From positions 5,063-69,062 of the forward strand of contig CAYQOU010000014.1 in the NCBI GenBank assembly GCA_964419255.1: 64,000 nucleotides of DNA, written 5' to 3'. The stretch comes from CAZPHU01 sp964419255 (GTDB taxonomy: Bacteria > Fibrobacterota > Chitinivibrionia > Chitinivibrionales > CAYFVL01). Shown here one piece after another: positions 8,422 through 17,453 of this stretch (its first letter is position 1; every line of letters starts with the position of its first letter). The notes under the pieces are model-generated. The model did not search any database. It saw only the letters and a program-made list of their open reading frames with translations, and was not told the DNA's origin. Position numbers and translations under genes: made by a program.

Positions 8422-11400
8422 TTACTCTTGATAGATATCCAGATAGGCCTCGCCCATAAAACCAGAGGCCCTGCCATTCATTCGCAAGAGATTATCCATG
8501 GTATTGGATACGCGAACAACCAGTTCATTGCGGCGTTTCTCACAGATATCGGTGATATCCACTTCGAGCGGATGCCACTTAAGCACACCCAGGTCCTTGC
8601 TGTTCAGGGTTACGTGAACAGGACCGGTTGCCTGTGAAAACTTTAAAACTATACGGCTAAATTGCGTCGGGACTTCAAAATCCTGCGAATAGATACCAAC
8701 ACCGCTAAAATAGGGATAACCATGACGGGTCCAGGAATCATATCCGACCATCGAGGCCGGTTCGTCTATAGTCCAGCCTTTAGCTCCCTTGCTGATGGAG
8801 AAATCTCCGGCAATTACGGGAGGATATATCATTGGTTGCGGATCACTGTATTCTCCGACGGATCTAAATGAGATCCGGTTAACTCCATTGAGAATATAGT
8901 CTCTCAAATCATACTTTAGTGCTCGACTCCCGCAATACTTACCCCAGGCTGGAATCGGCTCATCGGGGTTTTGCCCCTGAGCATTGTATGGTTGGATGGT
9001 TGCACCATTTATGGCGATCTCATATGAGCCACCCAGAGTAGCGGACTGACGGGAATCGTTTATTCCACACAAGACTAACACGCATATCTCAGGAATATGC
9101 TTGATTTCAAAATAGGCTTCACTGTAATGTGAATACCCCCCGGTCTCTCTACTCAAACCGATACGCATATTCCAGTTTGCCAGGGGTAACACGTTGAGCG
9201 AATCGGGTAGAAAACTCCACTTATCCTTCAGCATTATGCGGTATTTACGGGCAGTTGTACGATATTTATTCACCGGATGATCAGGGGAGACTATTGCAAG
9301 CTCTTCAAGATCATCCGCAACCGCAAGAAGATAGGTCTGTTTCGGATCAAACGAAAGACCGAAAACCGTTTGGTTCGCCTCATTGCGGATATCTTCGATT
9401 TTATATAGTTCGCCTTCATTACAGTCGACAAGTGCAACTTGTTTCCCGGCAGGCAGCTCTATTTCCGCATAATAATCCGCTCTATCGGCGGTATTGTGAA
9501 TAAGAATTTGATCGTAGTGGGTGTTTGATATAAATGAGCTATACAGGTCCTGACAACTCTTCCCATTCACCAGGATTTTTGCCGGACAGCTAACTCCCTG
9601 AAGAGTATCGCACACCTCCTCCACAGGCTTTACATGGACGCAGCTACGCTTTGTCCGCACCAGTTTCTCCACTCTGTCGGTAAAAACCTCGCTGATACCA
9701 TCCTCAAGACATCCGACCGGCGGCTCGTCAATAAACACGATGGTGCCTTTCTTCACCGACACCTTTTCCAGGAACACAAGCAGGCTCTTGCTGATATATC
9801 GGGCGTAGGGTATGATTACGGCCTGATAATTGCCTTTCCGAATCCTGTCGGCGGCCCCAAACTCGCCGTTAACCCGCACAGAACAGGAAAGGAGACGAGA
9901 TTCGCTAATTATATCGTATGGAATATTCTCGCCTTCCAGGCTGTTGGTGATCTTGCGCAAATTAGTCGATGCGGTCTCGGCCGACTCATTGTTATTCGGT
10001 ATATATTCTGCCATAATCGACGCACTCGGCATCACCACCGCAACCGATCTGACGACATGAAGATCGGGCTGACTGTTTGCCTCTGCCAGATGGGTAGCAT
10101 ATCCACACAGATCTTTTATTTGATCCCACCCCGGATAATACCAGTTAGGATTAATCGGGGTGCGAACCTGATTGCGATGTTCGATATTAAAGTACATGCC
10201 GTCGATAAGAATTTTAGTCGGCCCGTTGAGCATGGCGCAATCGATCTCATTTTTCAGGCTCTGCACCGTTGCCCCATCACCCATGCGATTACGTCCTATA
10301 ACGGTTACCGTCTCCCTGCGGTATTCAACCGTATTGGCATCTGCCATCATACGCAAAATATGATAATTCTGATCCGTCCCCTCCTGATTCTGAATACCCA
10401 CGGAGCTCAATGTTATGGAAGGAATACAGAACTGCTCCAGCAGTACACCATCGGAGCGGAGAATATCCCTCTCCGGAGTCAGAACCCACTGGGAGAGACG
10501 ATATTTTTTTGCCCATGCTTCCAGTTGTCCGGCAAATCGCTCATACATGGATTGTGACATGTAGTTATAAAAATGACTGCGACTACGCACGGATTTCTCG
10601 TCAACATCGAAAAACAATCCCGGAAGAATCTTGAGAAGATCCCGTTTGTATTTCGATCGGTACTTGACGACAAGATCATCATCCCATGGAATACTGTTTT
10701 CTGCCGGTAAAACTGCCGGCATCTCGGTGATAAACCCTTCCAGCGTAGTGGGGATGTATTTGGAAAAGGTGGCTTTCAGAGGTTCCAGCACATTCTGTAT
10801 GTATGCCTGCGCAGCTTTCGGATTGAACGGGTTAGGAATATAATGCCCAGCCGGATCGATCAGAAATGATTTTCTGAAAACCATTACACGGGTGTCTTGT
10901 GAGCCAGCCTGAAAAGTGATCTGATTTTGCTGCGGATGGATCTCCTTGCAGCTGTCCAGATCGACCTGACCATTGGGATAGGAATGCGCGGCAAGAATTA
11001 TCATCTCATCGGGCCGCTCCACAGACATGACAAACTCTGCTTTAGCCTCAATCAATTTTGTGTATTCAAGAGTAATCGTCTGCGATCGCAGAGAGCTTTG
11101 TTTCTGGGCAGGCTCCTGAAAGAATCCATTACACGGTAGTGAAAAATCGTCGGCAATACGCACCCCTATGCCGGCACTCTCTGCCATCGAACAGACCGTC
11201 TCAAGGCGAGATATGTATTCTTCAGACAAATAGGCAGGTGACATTTCGGTACCTGGCCTTATTGCCACACCACCAAAGCCAAACTCAATAAACGACGTTA
11301 ACTGCTGAGCCAGTTCCAGCTCCGTAATCTCCCGATTCCAGATCCAAAGAGCCCAGGGTTTGGATTCTCTCCGAGGATTTCTGAGCGCGGTCTTGAGGTT

Positions 11401-11427
11401 TTTCAAAGCGGTCTCCTGCTGGTTCAT
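8422..11427 (-). CDS. Large glycoside hydrolase, GH106-like
   Basis: About 1001 residues from ATG 11427 (MNQQETALKNLK). The frame also has a TTG start at 11487; neither has a clear ribosome site. The N-terminal segment PWALWIWNREITELELAQQL, followed by GFGGVAIRPGTEM and AESAGIGVRIADDF, resembles the barrel start of GH106 alpha-L-rhamnosidases and their relatives. A central region (VVMPSASIMAEYI, then NYQAVIIPYARYIS) looks like the Rossmann-like domain found in such enzymes. The C-terminus looks like a galactose-binding-type beta sandwich (FEVPTQFSRIVLKF, then MNGRASGFMGEAYL). With the MNQQ start there is no signal peptide, so it probably acts inside the cell. Substrate and exact family are uncertain. 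Confidence 0.6.
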   Translation of the reverse strand: MNQQETALKNLKTALRNPRRESKPWALWIWNREITELELAQQLTSFIEFGFGGVAIRPGTEMSPAYLSEEYISRLETVCSMAESAGIGVRIADDFSLPCNGFFQEPAQKQSSLRSQTITLEYTKLIEAKAEFVMSVERPDEMIILAAHSYPNGQVDLDSCKEIHPQQNQITFQAGSQDTRVMVFRKSFLIDPAGHYIPNPFNPKAAQAYIQNVLEPLKATFSKYIPTTLEGFITEMPAVLPAENSIPWDDDLVVKYRSKYKRDLLKILPGLFFDVDEKSVRSRSHFYNYMSQSMYERFAGQLEAWAKKYRLSQWVLTPERDILRSDGVLLEQFCIPSITLSSVGIQNQEGTDQNYHILRMMADANTVEYRRETVTVIGRNRMGDGATVQSLKNEIDCAMLNGPTKILIDGMYFNIEHRNQVRTPINPNWYYPGWDQIKDLCGYATHLAEANSQPDLHVVRSVAVVMPSASIMAEYIPNNNESAETASTNLRKITNSLEGENIPYDIISESRLLSCSVRVNGEFGAADRIRKGNYQAVIIPYARYISKSLLVFLEKVSVKKGTIVFIDEPPVGCLEDGISEVFTDRVEKLVRTKRSCVHVKPVEEVCDTLQGVSCPAKILVNGKSCQDLYSSFISNTHYDQILIHNTADRADYYAEIELPAGKQVALVDCNEGELYKIEDIRNEANQTVFGLSFDPKQTYLLAVADDLEELAIVSPDHPVNKYRTTARKYRIMLKDKWSFLPDSLNVLPLANWNMRIGLSRETGGYSHYSEAYFEIKHIPEICVLVLCGINDSRQSATLGGSYEIAINGATIQPYNAQGQNPDEPIPAWGKYCGSRALKYDLRDYILNGVNRISFRSVGEYSDPQPMIYPPVIAGDFSISKGAKGWTIDEPASMVGYDSWTRHGYPYFSGVGIYSQDFEVPTQFSRIVLKFSQATGPVHVTLNSKDLGVLKWHPLEVDITDICEKRRNELVVRVSNTMDNLLRMNGRASGFMGEAYLDIYQE

Positions 11428-11692
11428 ACACACTATGAGGACGGGACACAATTCACTCAAATTACATAATACCGGGTGGCTCGTCAATTAATTTAACGCA
11501 GCCGGCGGCCGCACCATAACTGTATTCTTTTGATTTGTATATAGTTATGAGCTTTACCCATTCTTGTGCTTTAAGTAAAGAAAACAAGTTTATATTTCAC
11601 ATTTCTTTCTGACCTGCCCTCGATCTGTTGATCTAATCGGCTTTGGTATCGTCTGCAATCGGATGCCAAGCTCGGGTCAGGGGATTAAATGA

Positions 11693-12193
11693 TTATTGAC
11701 TCTTCCCCAGGGAGTTTAGCGCAAACCCGACTGCTTGGCCTGGATCGAAAGCTTCCTTGAAATAGGCACTGTCAACCCGTCCGATTTTTTTCAAATCCCA
11801 GCTGCCGGGCATACATACTACAGTCTTTTTCAGGTTCAGGGAGAGCGCAATTTCGCTTAAAGTGCCAAAAGCCCCCGGAAAAGCAATAATAACGTCCGAC
11901 GAACGGACAACCAGAATGTTCCTTCCAATACCGAAGCCGGTTGGAATAACTACAGTACAATACGGATTGGCTGCATCTTTGTCTTCTCCGGGAAGCAGCC
12001 CTACGACCACACCACCATTCTCCCAGGCCCCCTTTGCAGCAGCCTCCATGATTCCTCCCAACCCGCCACACACAAGCACGACACCGTTGCGTGCAATATG
12101 AGCCCCCACTTCCGCAGCCGCCTGCTGCAGTTTCGGATTTGCATCACCTCCACCGATAACCCCGATCGCAGTCAGGGGCTTTTTCGCAGCCAT
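11693..12193 (-). CDS. LOG/TIGR00725-like nucleotide-binding protein
   Basis: Rossmann-fold protein related to LOG phosphoribohydrolases and the TIGR00725 group, which may bind or cleave nucleoside monophosphates. Visible are AIGVIGGGDANP, CGGLGGIMEAAAKGA and PGAFGTLSEIALSL, the last being the counterpart of the LOG PGGxGTxxE motif with Ala for the second Gly. Two ATGs lie 6 bp apart. The second (12193) has GGGAG at a 6-nt spacing, while the first (12199) abuts that box, so I use 12193 (166 residues). It follows yjbQ by about 30 bp and probably belongs to the pgi-yjbQ transcript. The substrate is not predictable. Confidence 0.75.
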   Translation of the reverse strand: MAAKKPLTAIGVIGGGDANPKLQQAAAEVGAHIARNGVVLVCGGLGGIMEAAAKGAWENGGVVVGLLPGEDKDAANPYCTVVIPTGFGIGRNILVVRSSDVIIAFPGAFGTLSEIALSLNLKKTVVCMPGSWDLKKIGRVDSAYFKEAFDPGQAVGFALNSLGKSQ

Positions 12194-12225
12194 ACTCATC
12201 TCCCAGTCACGCCAAATAAGTATCC

Positions 12226-12642
12226 CTATTCACCTATTATTTTGATCAGCACCCGCTTGTCGCGCCGACCATCGAATTCACCATAAAAGATCTGCTCCCA
12301 GGGACCCAAATCCAGCCTGCCCTCGGTTATGGCCACCACGACTTCCCGACCCATCACCTGACGCTTCAGATGTGCATCACCGTTGTCCTCAAAACCATTG
12401 TGACGGTACTGAGAGACAGGCTCATGAGGAGCAAGCCTCTCAAGCCAATCATCATAATCCTGTAATAAACCCGGCTCGTCATCATTGATATAGACGCTTG
12501 CGGTTATGTGCATCGCATTAACCAGACACAGTCCTTCTCCGACTCCACTTCGGGTAATCGCATCGGTTACCTGAGATGTGATATTCACATATCCGCGCCG
12601 CTGAGGAACATTAAAGGTCAAGGTCTGCCTGTAAGATTTCAT
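12226..12642 (-). CDS. yjbQ: YjbQ / UPF0047 family protein
   Basis: A 138-residue YjbQ-family protein, sometimes called a secondary thiamine-phosphate synthase because some members show weak activity of that kind; the physiological role is unsettled. Family features are the N-terminal NITSQVTDAITRSGVGEG, NAMHITASVYINDDEPG, the histidine-bearing GDAHLKRQVMG, and the C-terminal GPWEQIFYGEFDGRRDKRV. The start codon overlaps the pgi stop as ATGA, so translation is coupled to pgi. Length is normal for the family. Confidence 0.85.
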   Translation of the reverse strand: MKSYRQTLTFNVPQRRGYVNITSQVTDAITRSGVGEGLCLVNAMHITASVYINDDEPGLLQDYDDWLERLAPHEPVSQYRHNGFEDNGDAHLKRQVMGREVVVAITEGRLDLGPWEQIFYGEFDGRRDKRVLIKIIGE

Positions 12643-13985
12643 GATTCCAGATCCTTGATTTTTTCTGCCAACGTCTTGCCCTGCTTCTCAAACCCGGGCT
12701 TCTGCAGAAGCGCAAACATGTTCTTTTTGTATGCTTCAACACCGGGCTGATCAAAAGGATTGACCCGCAACATATACCCGGATAAACCAATTGCCTTTTC
12801 GAAGAAATAAAACAGCTGTCCAAGAGTCGCAGCAGAGCGGTCTTCCAGATAGATATTAGCTGCCGGTACGCCACCGTCTATGTGCGCCAGAAAGGTTGCC
12901 TTATGGGCATTTTCGTTTATCTGCTCGAAACTCTTTCCAGCAAGATAATTGAGCCCGTCCAGATCGGACTCGCCCCCGGGGACCGTAACGGTGGATTTAG
13001 TCGATTTTAAAATCATGAATGTTTCGAATACATTCCTCAGCCCTTCCTGCATCCACTGCCCTAAAGAATGCAAGTCGGTGGTGTAGTCTACTGCTGCAGG
13101 GAATATACCGGTCTGATTTTTCCCTTCACTTTCTCCCGATAGCTGCTTCCACCACTCGCTGATAAAATGCAGCTGAGGCTGAAATCCTGCAAGCATCTCG
13201 ATAACTTTGCCTCTGCGAAACAGAATGTTACGATTGGCGGCATAGCGGGCAGCCATATTCTGCGCCAGTTTCTCACTGCTGCAATACCCCATCGCTTCAC
13301 AAGCTCCGCCAAGAAGCTCCCTGATATCGATTCCCGCTACGGCAATAGGCAACAGGCCAACGGCGGTAAGAACAGAGAACCGGCCGCCTACATCCCCGGG
13401 AATCGGGAAAGTTGTATAGCCCTGCTCGGTAGCCAGCTGACGTAAAGCTCCTTTCTGTGGGTCGGTCGTGGCGATGATCCGTTTGGCAGCTTCTTTCTTC
13501 CCATAGCGCTTTTCCATCCACTCGCGAATGACCCGAAATGCAATACCCGGCTCAGTGGTTGTACCACTTTTTGATATGCAGTTTACCGCCACTTCCTTAT
13601 CATCGATAAACGTTAGAAGCTCGGAGAGATAGTCGGAATTCACATGGTGCCCTAAGAAGATAACCCTCGGCTTGCGCATATCTTCAAAAGACGGACTAAG
13701 AAACTCGATGGCAGACTTGGCACCCAGGTAGGAGCCACCTATTCCTATACAGATAAATACATCCGCCTTCTCACGAACCGATTGCGCGGCCTGCTCGATT
13801 GCAGAGATATCCTGGTTTGAGGTGTTTTCGGGAAGTTTTAACCACCCCAGAAAGTCGTTGCCCTGTCCCGTTGCCTGCTGGAGCTGTTTCTCTGCGGCTG
13901 CCGCCGCCCCTTCATACCCTTCCAACTCAGTCGGCTTAATCCATTGTTTCAATCCACGATCATCATATACCACCCGCTGAGCCAT
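12639..13985 (-). CDS. pgi: Glucose-6-phosphate isomerase
   Basis: Interconverts glucose 6-phosphate and fructose 6-phosphate in glycolysis and gluconeogenesis. At 448 residues it is the short form common outside gamma-proteobacteria. Seen: CIGIGGSYLGAKSAIEFL, the phosphate-binding SKSGTTTEPGIAFRVIREW, GDVGGRFSVLTAVGLLP and GKNQTGIFPAAVDYTTDLHS with the catalytic-region residues. GGAAGGGG sits ahead of ATG 13985. It is the first gene of an operon with yjbQ (ATGA overlap) and the LOG-like gene, and follows the EIIA-DAC fusion gene by 21 bp on the same strand. Confidence 0.95.
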   Translation of the reverse strand: MAQRVVYDDRGLKQWIKPTELEGYEGAAAAAEKQLQQATGQGNDFLGWLKLPENTSNQDISAIEQAAQSVREKADVFICIGIGGSYLGAKSAIEFLSPSFEDMRKPRVIFLGHHVNSDYLSELLTFIDDKEVAVNCISKSGTTTEPGIAFRVIREWMEKRYGKKEAAKRIIATTDPQKGALRQLATEQGYTTFPIPGDVGGRFSVLTAVGLLPIAVAGIDIRELLGGACEAMGYCSSEKLAQNMAARYAANRNILFRRGKVIEMLAGFQPQLHFISEWWKQLSGESEGKNQTGIFPAAVDYTTDLHSLGQWMQEGLRNVFETFMILKSTKSTVTVPGGESDLDGLNYLAGKSFEQINENAHKATFLAHIDGGVPAANIYLEDRSAATLGQLFYFFEKAIGLSGYMLRVNPFDQPGVEAYKKNMFALLQKPGFEKQGKTLAEKIKDLES

Positions 13986-14006
13986 AGAGAACCCCTTCCA
14001 TTTTAG

Positions 14007-15389
14007 TTATAGTACTTTATCTATCAGATTCTTATCTCTAACAATCGGTTTTGATATAGTCATCATAATCTGTCCGTTTTTAAACATGGACACCATACCC
14101 GTCGACTCCGATACCGTTATTGCTAAGGCATTGGTGCAGGCGGTGATTCCCGCTGCAGCTGCATGCCGGGCACCAAATCCGCTTGGTAAGGATTCGACCT
14201 CCGCCTGCGGCCGTAAATAACTGCCCGCCGACAATACAATACCGTCACCCGTGATTATAAAGGCACCATCAATTGCGCCGAATTCCTTTATCGTCTCCCC
14301 CAGTCCAGGATCGAGGATATTTCTCTCAGCCTCACTATAGCCACGAAACGGATTGATGATCAACTGGCGAACATAGCCGTTGACGATGTTGGTATCCCCT
14401 ATCACGAATATCGTCCCTATGGGTTTACCTTCACGACCCTCTACGGCAATTTCTCCGGCCAACCCCAGAACCCTCTCCAACGCTTCGGGTTTGACATCGG
14501 GGGGAAGAATATCGTGGGCAGCAGTGAAGAAGAATTCATACTCCGAGCCTACATCCAGTGAAACCACCGTGTCAAATACACCTATCCGGGAATTACCCGA
14601 AAGACAGATCACGCGATCATTCTTCGAAAGCAGGTTACGGGACAAAGCCAGAAGGACACCGATTTTCATCTGTCCGGTACGGGATGCAGGAAAAGAGGGG
14701 GCCTGAATGAGTGCACCGATACGTTTATCTTCCGGATCGAAGCGCGTCTTATTGCTTGTCACAACAATCGTCTTTGTACTTCCCCGCAATTTGATCTGGT
14801 CAAGAAAATCATTTTCTTTCACCGCATCCGCAAAAATGACAAGCGAAGAGGCTTTTAGCTCCTTTACCAGTGAAACGGCTGAGTGTATAAGAGGATTTAC
14901 TGCTTTTTTACCACCCTTGAGTTGCTTTTCCTCACTTCCTCTGCTGTACAAAGAGACCAAATCAAGCACGCTTACCGGCTCAGTAGTTGATAAGATCGCC
15001 TCTTGTACTATTTCAGACTTGAAAAAGGAAGCGATCTCAGAAAGAAGCTCAATCTGATTTCCGCTCTCAGGATCACGAGAAATGACAAGAACTATGATAT
15101 GAGCGCGTGCATTTCGAGCCGCATCGTAATTCACCCCTTCAATGCTACGCCCCACGGCAATGGCAAACGGGCTTTTTATCGTTGCTCTTGTCTGGGGAAT
15201 AGCAAGCCCCTGACCGATAAATGTGGACACCGCCTCTTCACGCTTCAGCATCTCATCAATAATCGGTTTCTGTTTGCGGATGTGCATGGCACGGCTGGTT
15301 GCCTGAGCCAGCTCTCTGAGGGCCTGAACCTTATCTACGGATTTGAGATCTACTACAACCGGAACTTTCAAATACTCATAAAAAGCCAC
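14007..15389 (-). CDS. EIIA-like / PK-C-like / diadenylate cyclase fusion
   Basis: A predicted cyclic di-AMP synthase with an unusual front end. Residues about 1-145 look like a PTS EIIA (fructose/nitrogen type) domain, but the active-site motif reads GLAIPQTR, with Gln66 where family members carry the phosphorylated His. Residues about 160-310 (LIHSAVSLVKELKASSLVIF) resemble the pyruvate-kinase C-terminal-like domain of DacZ-type cyclases. Residues about 320-460 form a DAC domain with DGA at 374-376 and RH at 408-409 in GARHAAAAG; the usual form is RHR, so the third residue differs. No membrane segment is seen. The gene lies 11 bp downstream of a PlsB-like acyltransferase and 21 bp upstream of pgi. 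The DAC call is good; activity and the role of the EIIA domain are inference. Confidence 0.8.
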   Translation of the reverse strand: MAFYEYLKVPVVVDLKSVDKVQALRELAQATSRAMHIRKQKPIIDEMLKREEAVSTFIGQGLAIPQTRATIKSPFAIAVGRSIEGVNYDAARNARAHIIVLVISRDPESGNQIELLSEIASFFKSEIVQEAILSTTEPVSVLDLVSLYSRGSEEKQLKGGKKAVNPLIHSAVSLVKELKASSLVIFADAVKENDFLDQIKLRGSTKTIVVTSNKTRFDPEDKRIGALIQAPSFPASRTGQMKIGVLLALSRNLLSKNDRVICLSGNSRIGVFDTVVSLDVGSEYEFFFTAAHDILPPDVKPEALERVLGLAGEIAVEGREGKPIGTIFVIGDTNIVNGYVRQLIINPFRGYSEAERNILDPGLGETIKEFGAIDGAFIITGDGIVLSAGSYLRPQAEVESLPSGFGARHAAAAGITACTNALAITVSESTGMVSMFKNGQIMMTISKPIVRDKNLIDKVL

Positions 15390-15400
15390 TCACTACCTCC

Positions 15401-16507
15401 TCATTTCTCAATCGAGGCTGAATAATACGCAACAATACCCGGGCGACTCACCTCTGCCGTTCCCCTGTGCACCGTAATCGACTTCATCTTCCTTAACTGC
15501 TCAATCCCTTTATCGACCAGCTCAGCATCGGATAATTTATCAATGGAAAGACAGTTGCGCTGCTGTTCTCGGACATTTTCGACTATCGGCCTGACAGCTT
15601 CTCTGCATTCCTGCAGTGTACTGACCGGATGCTGCTGAAGGTGAGCCGCAAGGATATGTGACGGTAAAAGACGGTACAGGCGTAAAAACTTCTGATAAAT
15701 TGCAGTTCCTACCTTTTGCATCGACACACGATTGGCGGAAAAAGCATCACGCGCTTTGGGCAGAAAATTGGCTTTTAAATCCACCAGATCATTTACTGCA
15801 ACCGGCTTGTCGTAATCTATGTACACATTACTGTACCTGACACCGATTCTGTTGACGACCAACAGCTTGGCGTATGCGAGGGCATCAGCGCCAAAGTAGA
15901 GCAGATCTCCAAACAAACCGTTGAGCAGCCCCTTTTTGCTTTTCAGAGATTTCCCCCTCTCCAGCATACTAAAATAGGGAAGTTCGGGAAGCTGTTCATA
16001 GGAGATGGCAAAAGGGAAAAAGACATAGTTTCTTTCAGGGGATTGGGCCTGAGCCAGAACCTGCGCGCCGATTATCCCCCCGCGCACCTCCATCATGTTC
16101 CCTTTATAACTCCTGCCACCTTCAGGAAAAACAATAATGTTGTCACCATCATTGAGCATGGTAACAACCTGATTACACAAATCACGAAGGTAATTTTTTC
16201 CCAGCCTCTTGGCACGTCTGATAGGAAACGCACCAAAACCCTGAAACTTTTTCCCGATAACTGGCAAATCTGTCAGGTTTTCTCCTGCGGCAAACCTGAT
16301 GTTCGGAACACCCATCTGATGAAGATGCCAACCCAGGATGAAATAATCCAACTGGCTGCGGTGAGTACAGACAACCATCGTGGGATCCTTGTCCAGAGTA
16401 TCGGCAGGAAGCTGGGGACCATTCAAGTAGATATTGTTGAAGGTGCGTTTCAGAAAATTTTCTACTTTGTTTGAAACGCGCCGCATTTCTTTTTCGTACG
16501 GTTTCAT
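15401..16507 (-). CDS. Glycerol-3-phosphate acyltransferase, PlsB/PlsC-like
   Basis: Membrane-associated acyltransferase of 368 residues for phospholipid synthesis. The catalytic HX4D motif is THRSQLDYF, followed by the GAFPIRR block and FPEGGRSYKGNM, which together match the 1-acyl/glycerol-3-phosphate acyltransferase superfamily and most resemble PlsB-type sequences. It is shorter than E. coli PlsB (about 800 residues) and lacks that enzyme's extra domains. It is followed after 11 bp by the diadenylate cyclase fusion gene on the same strand, a likely cotranscript. The acceptor (glycerol 3-phosphate or its 1-acyl form) cannot be told from the sequence. Confidence 0.8.
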   Translation of the reverse strand: MKPYEKEMRRVSNKVENFLKRTFNNIYLNGPQLPADTLDKDPTMVVCTHRSQLDYFILGWHLHQMGVPNIRFAAGENLTDLPVIGKKFQGFGAFPIRRAKRLGKNYLRDLCNQVVTMLNDGDNIIVFPEGGRSYKGNMMEVRGGIIGAQVLAQAQSPERNYVFFPFAISYEQLPELPYFSMLERGKSLKSKKGLLNGLFGDLLYFGADALAYAKLLVVNRIGVRYSNVYIDYDKPVAVNDLVDLKANFLPKARDAFSANRVSMQKVGTAIYQKFLRLYRLLPSHILAAHLQQHPVSTLQECREAVRPIVENVREQQRNCLSIDKLSDAELVDKGIEQLRKMKSITVHRGTAEVSRPGIVAYYSASIEK

Positions 16508-16595
16508 ATCGCCGACCGGTTAGATAAATGGATAAAATCTTTTAAAAATAGGATTTGAGACGCCTAAATCCAAATCTCAATATTCATTTTGGCAC

Positions 16596-16625
16596 AAAAA
16601 AAGGCCGGGAATCTCTCTCCCAGCC
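16596..16625 (-). terminator. Rho-independent terminator of the zinc-binding gene
   Basis: On the minus strand GGCTGGGA (16618-16625) pairs with TCCCGGCC (16603-16610), with one T-G wobble, around a 7-nt loop. Seven Ts follow immediately (16596-16602 complement). A textbook intrinsic terminator 37 bp after the stop codon. Confidence 0.9.
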
Positions 16626-16661
16626 ACAATTTAGACATGCAAAAAGGTCTAAAGGATGCTC

Positions 16662-17108
16662 TCAGGCAACATCTTCCATCTTATCGTCTTTACCGGGTTT
16701 TTTCTTCTTCACCTCGGCGCACTCGCCCTCTTTTAACATCTTTTCGATCAGCTCCGGACGCCCAATAACCTGCAAATGGCGTACACGACGGTACTCATTG
16801 CGATGATTGGGGCAATACTTGGGATATACATACTGTCTGGGATAGATTTTGACTTCGAACTGATTGTCGCACCCTTCCAGCGCGCAATCCATCACCATGG
16901 TCACCACTTCGGTGTAACTATGTTTATATGTTTGATTCTTGATGTTAACATCTTCAGGCTTGGTCCGCTTACGGATACGATACCGATCCTGACGATGTTC
17001 GGGACAATACTTCGAGATGTGAATCCCAAAGAAAATTTTCCCGCATCCGGGATACTGACATTTCTTTTCACGAAGCTTCTGACGGCGCCTCGATTTAGGT
17101 AGCTGCAT
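16662..17108 (-). CDS. Small basic protein with two zinc-binding repeats
   Basis: 148 residues from ATG 17108, which has GGAGAGG at a good spacing; a GTG at 17117 abuts that box and is less likely. The protein contains two copies of a cysteine/histidine unit: CQYPGCGKIFFG...YCPEHR and CALEGCDNQFEV...YCPNHR (C-X4-C, about 13-15 residues, C-X2-H). Each is followed by an Arg/Tyr-rich stretch (QDRYRIRKR and NEYRRVRH). The ends are strongly basic (LPKSRRRQKLREKK; KKKKPGK). This suggests a zinc-stabilised RNA- or DNA-binding protein. I do not recognise a named family. It has its own promoter and terminator, so it is a single-gene transcript. Confidence 0.75.
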   Translation of the reverse strand: MQLPKSRRRQKLREKKCQYPGCGKIFFGIHISKYCPEHRQDRYRIRKRTKPEDVNIKNQTYKHSYTEVVTMVMDCALEGCDNQFEVKIYPRQYVYPKYCPNHRNEYRRVRHLQVIGRPELIEKMLKEGECAEVKKKKPGKDDKMEDVA

Positions 17109-17190
17109 AAAAAACACCTCTCCGGAATGAGATATAGTGCTTGAAAAAATAACGTTCTATAAGAAGAATCTTGATTCGCGATGCAGACAT

Positions 17191-17219
17191 AATATATAGA
17201 CAATTAGAATATTTTGCAA
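17191..17219 (-). promoter_or_regulatory. Sigma-70-like promoter of the zinc-binding gene
   Basis: On the minus strand TTGCAA (17214-17219) and TATATT (17191-17196) are separated by exactly 17 bp and point toward the gene that starts at 17108, giving a leader of roughly 75 nt. Confidence 0.5.
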
Positions 17220-17453
17220 CTTATTTTAGCGCATAACACCAGTCCGCATCCACCGCCAGCGCCGCCCTGTTGCATATAACAGTTTGATATTAAAAGGCTT
17301 AAAAAGATTCTAGAAACTGTTTTTGCCTGTCCAAAACATCTTTTAGATGCTTTACACAAGGTGAAACATTGTGTCAATACCCATCCATTTAACCGCACAA
17401 ATAATAATCCGCCAAGTCACTCCGCACCATTAAACCTAAGTCGAGCTGTTCCC

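Noticed and set aside
17204..17398. 64-codon minus-strand frame upstream of the zinc-binding gene
   Set aside because: It overlaps the promoter region, has no ribosome site and low-complexity Cys/Gly content.
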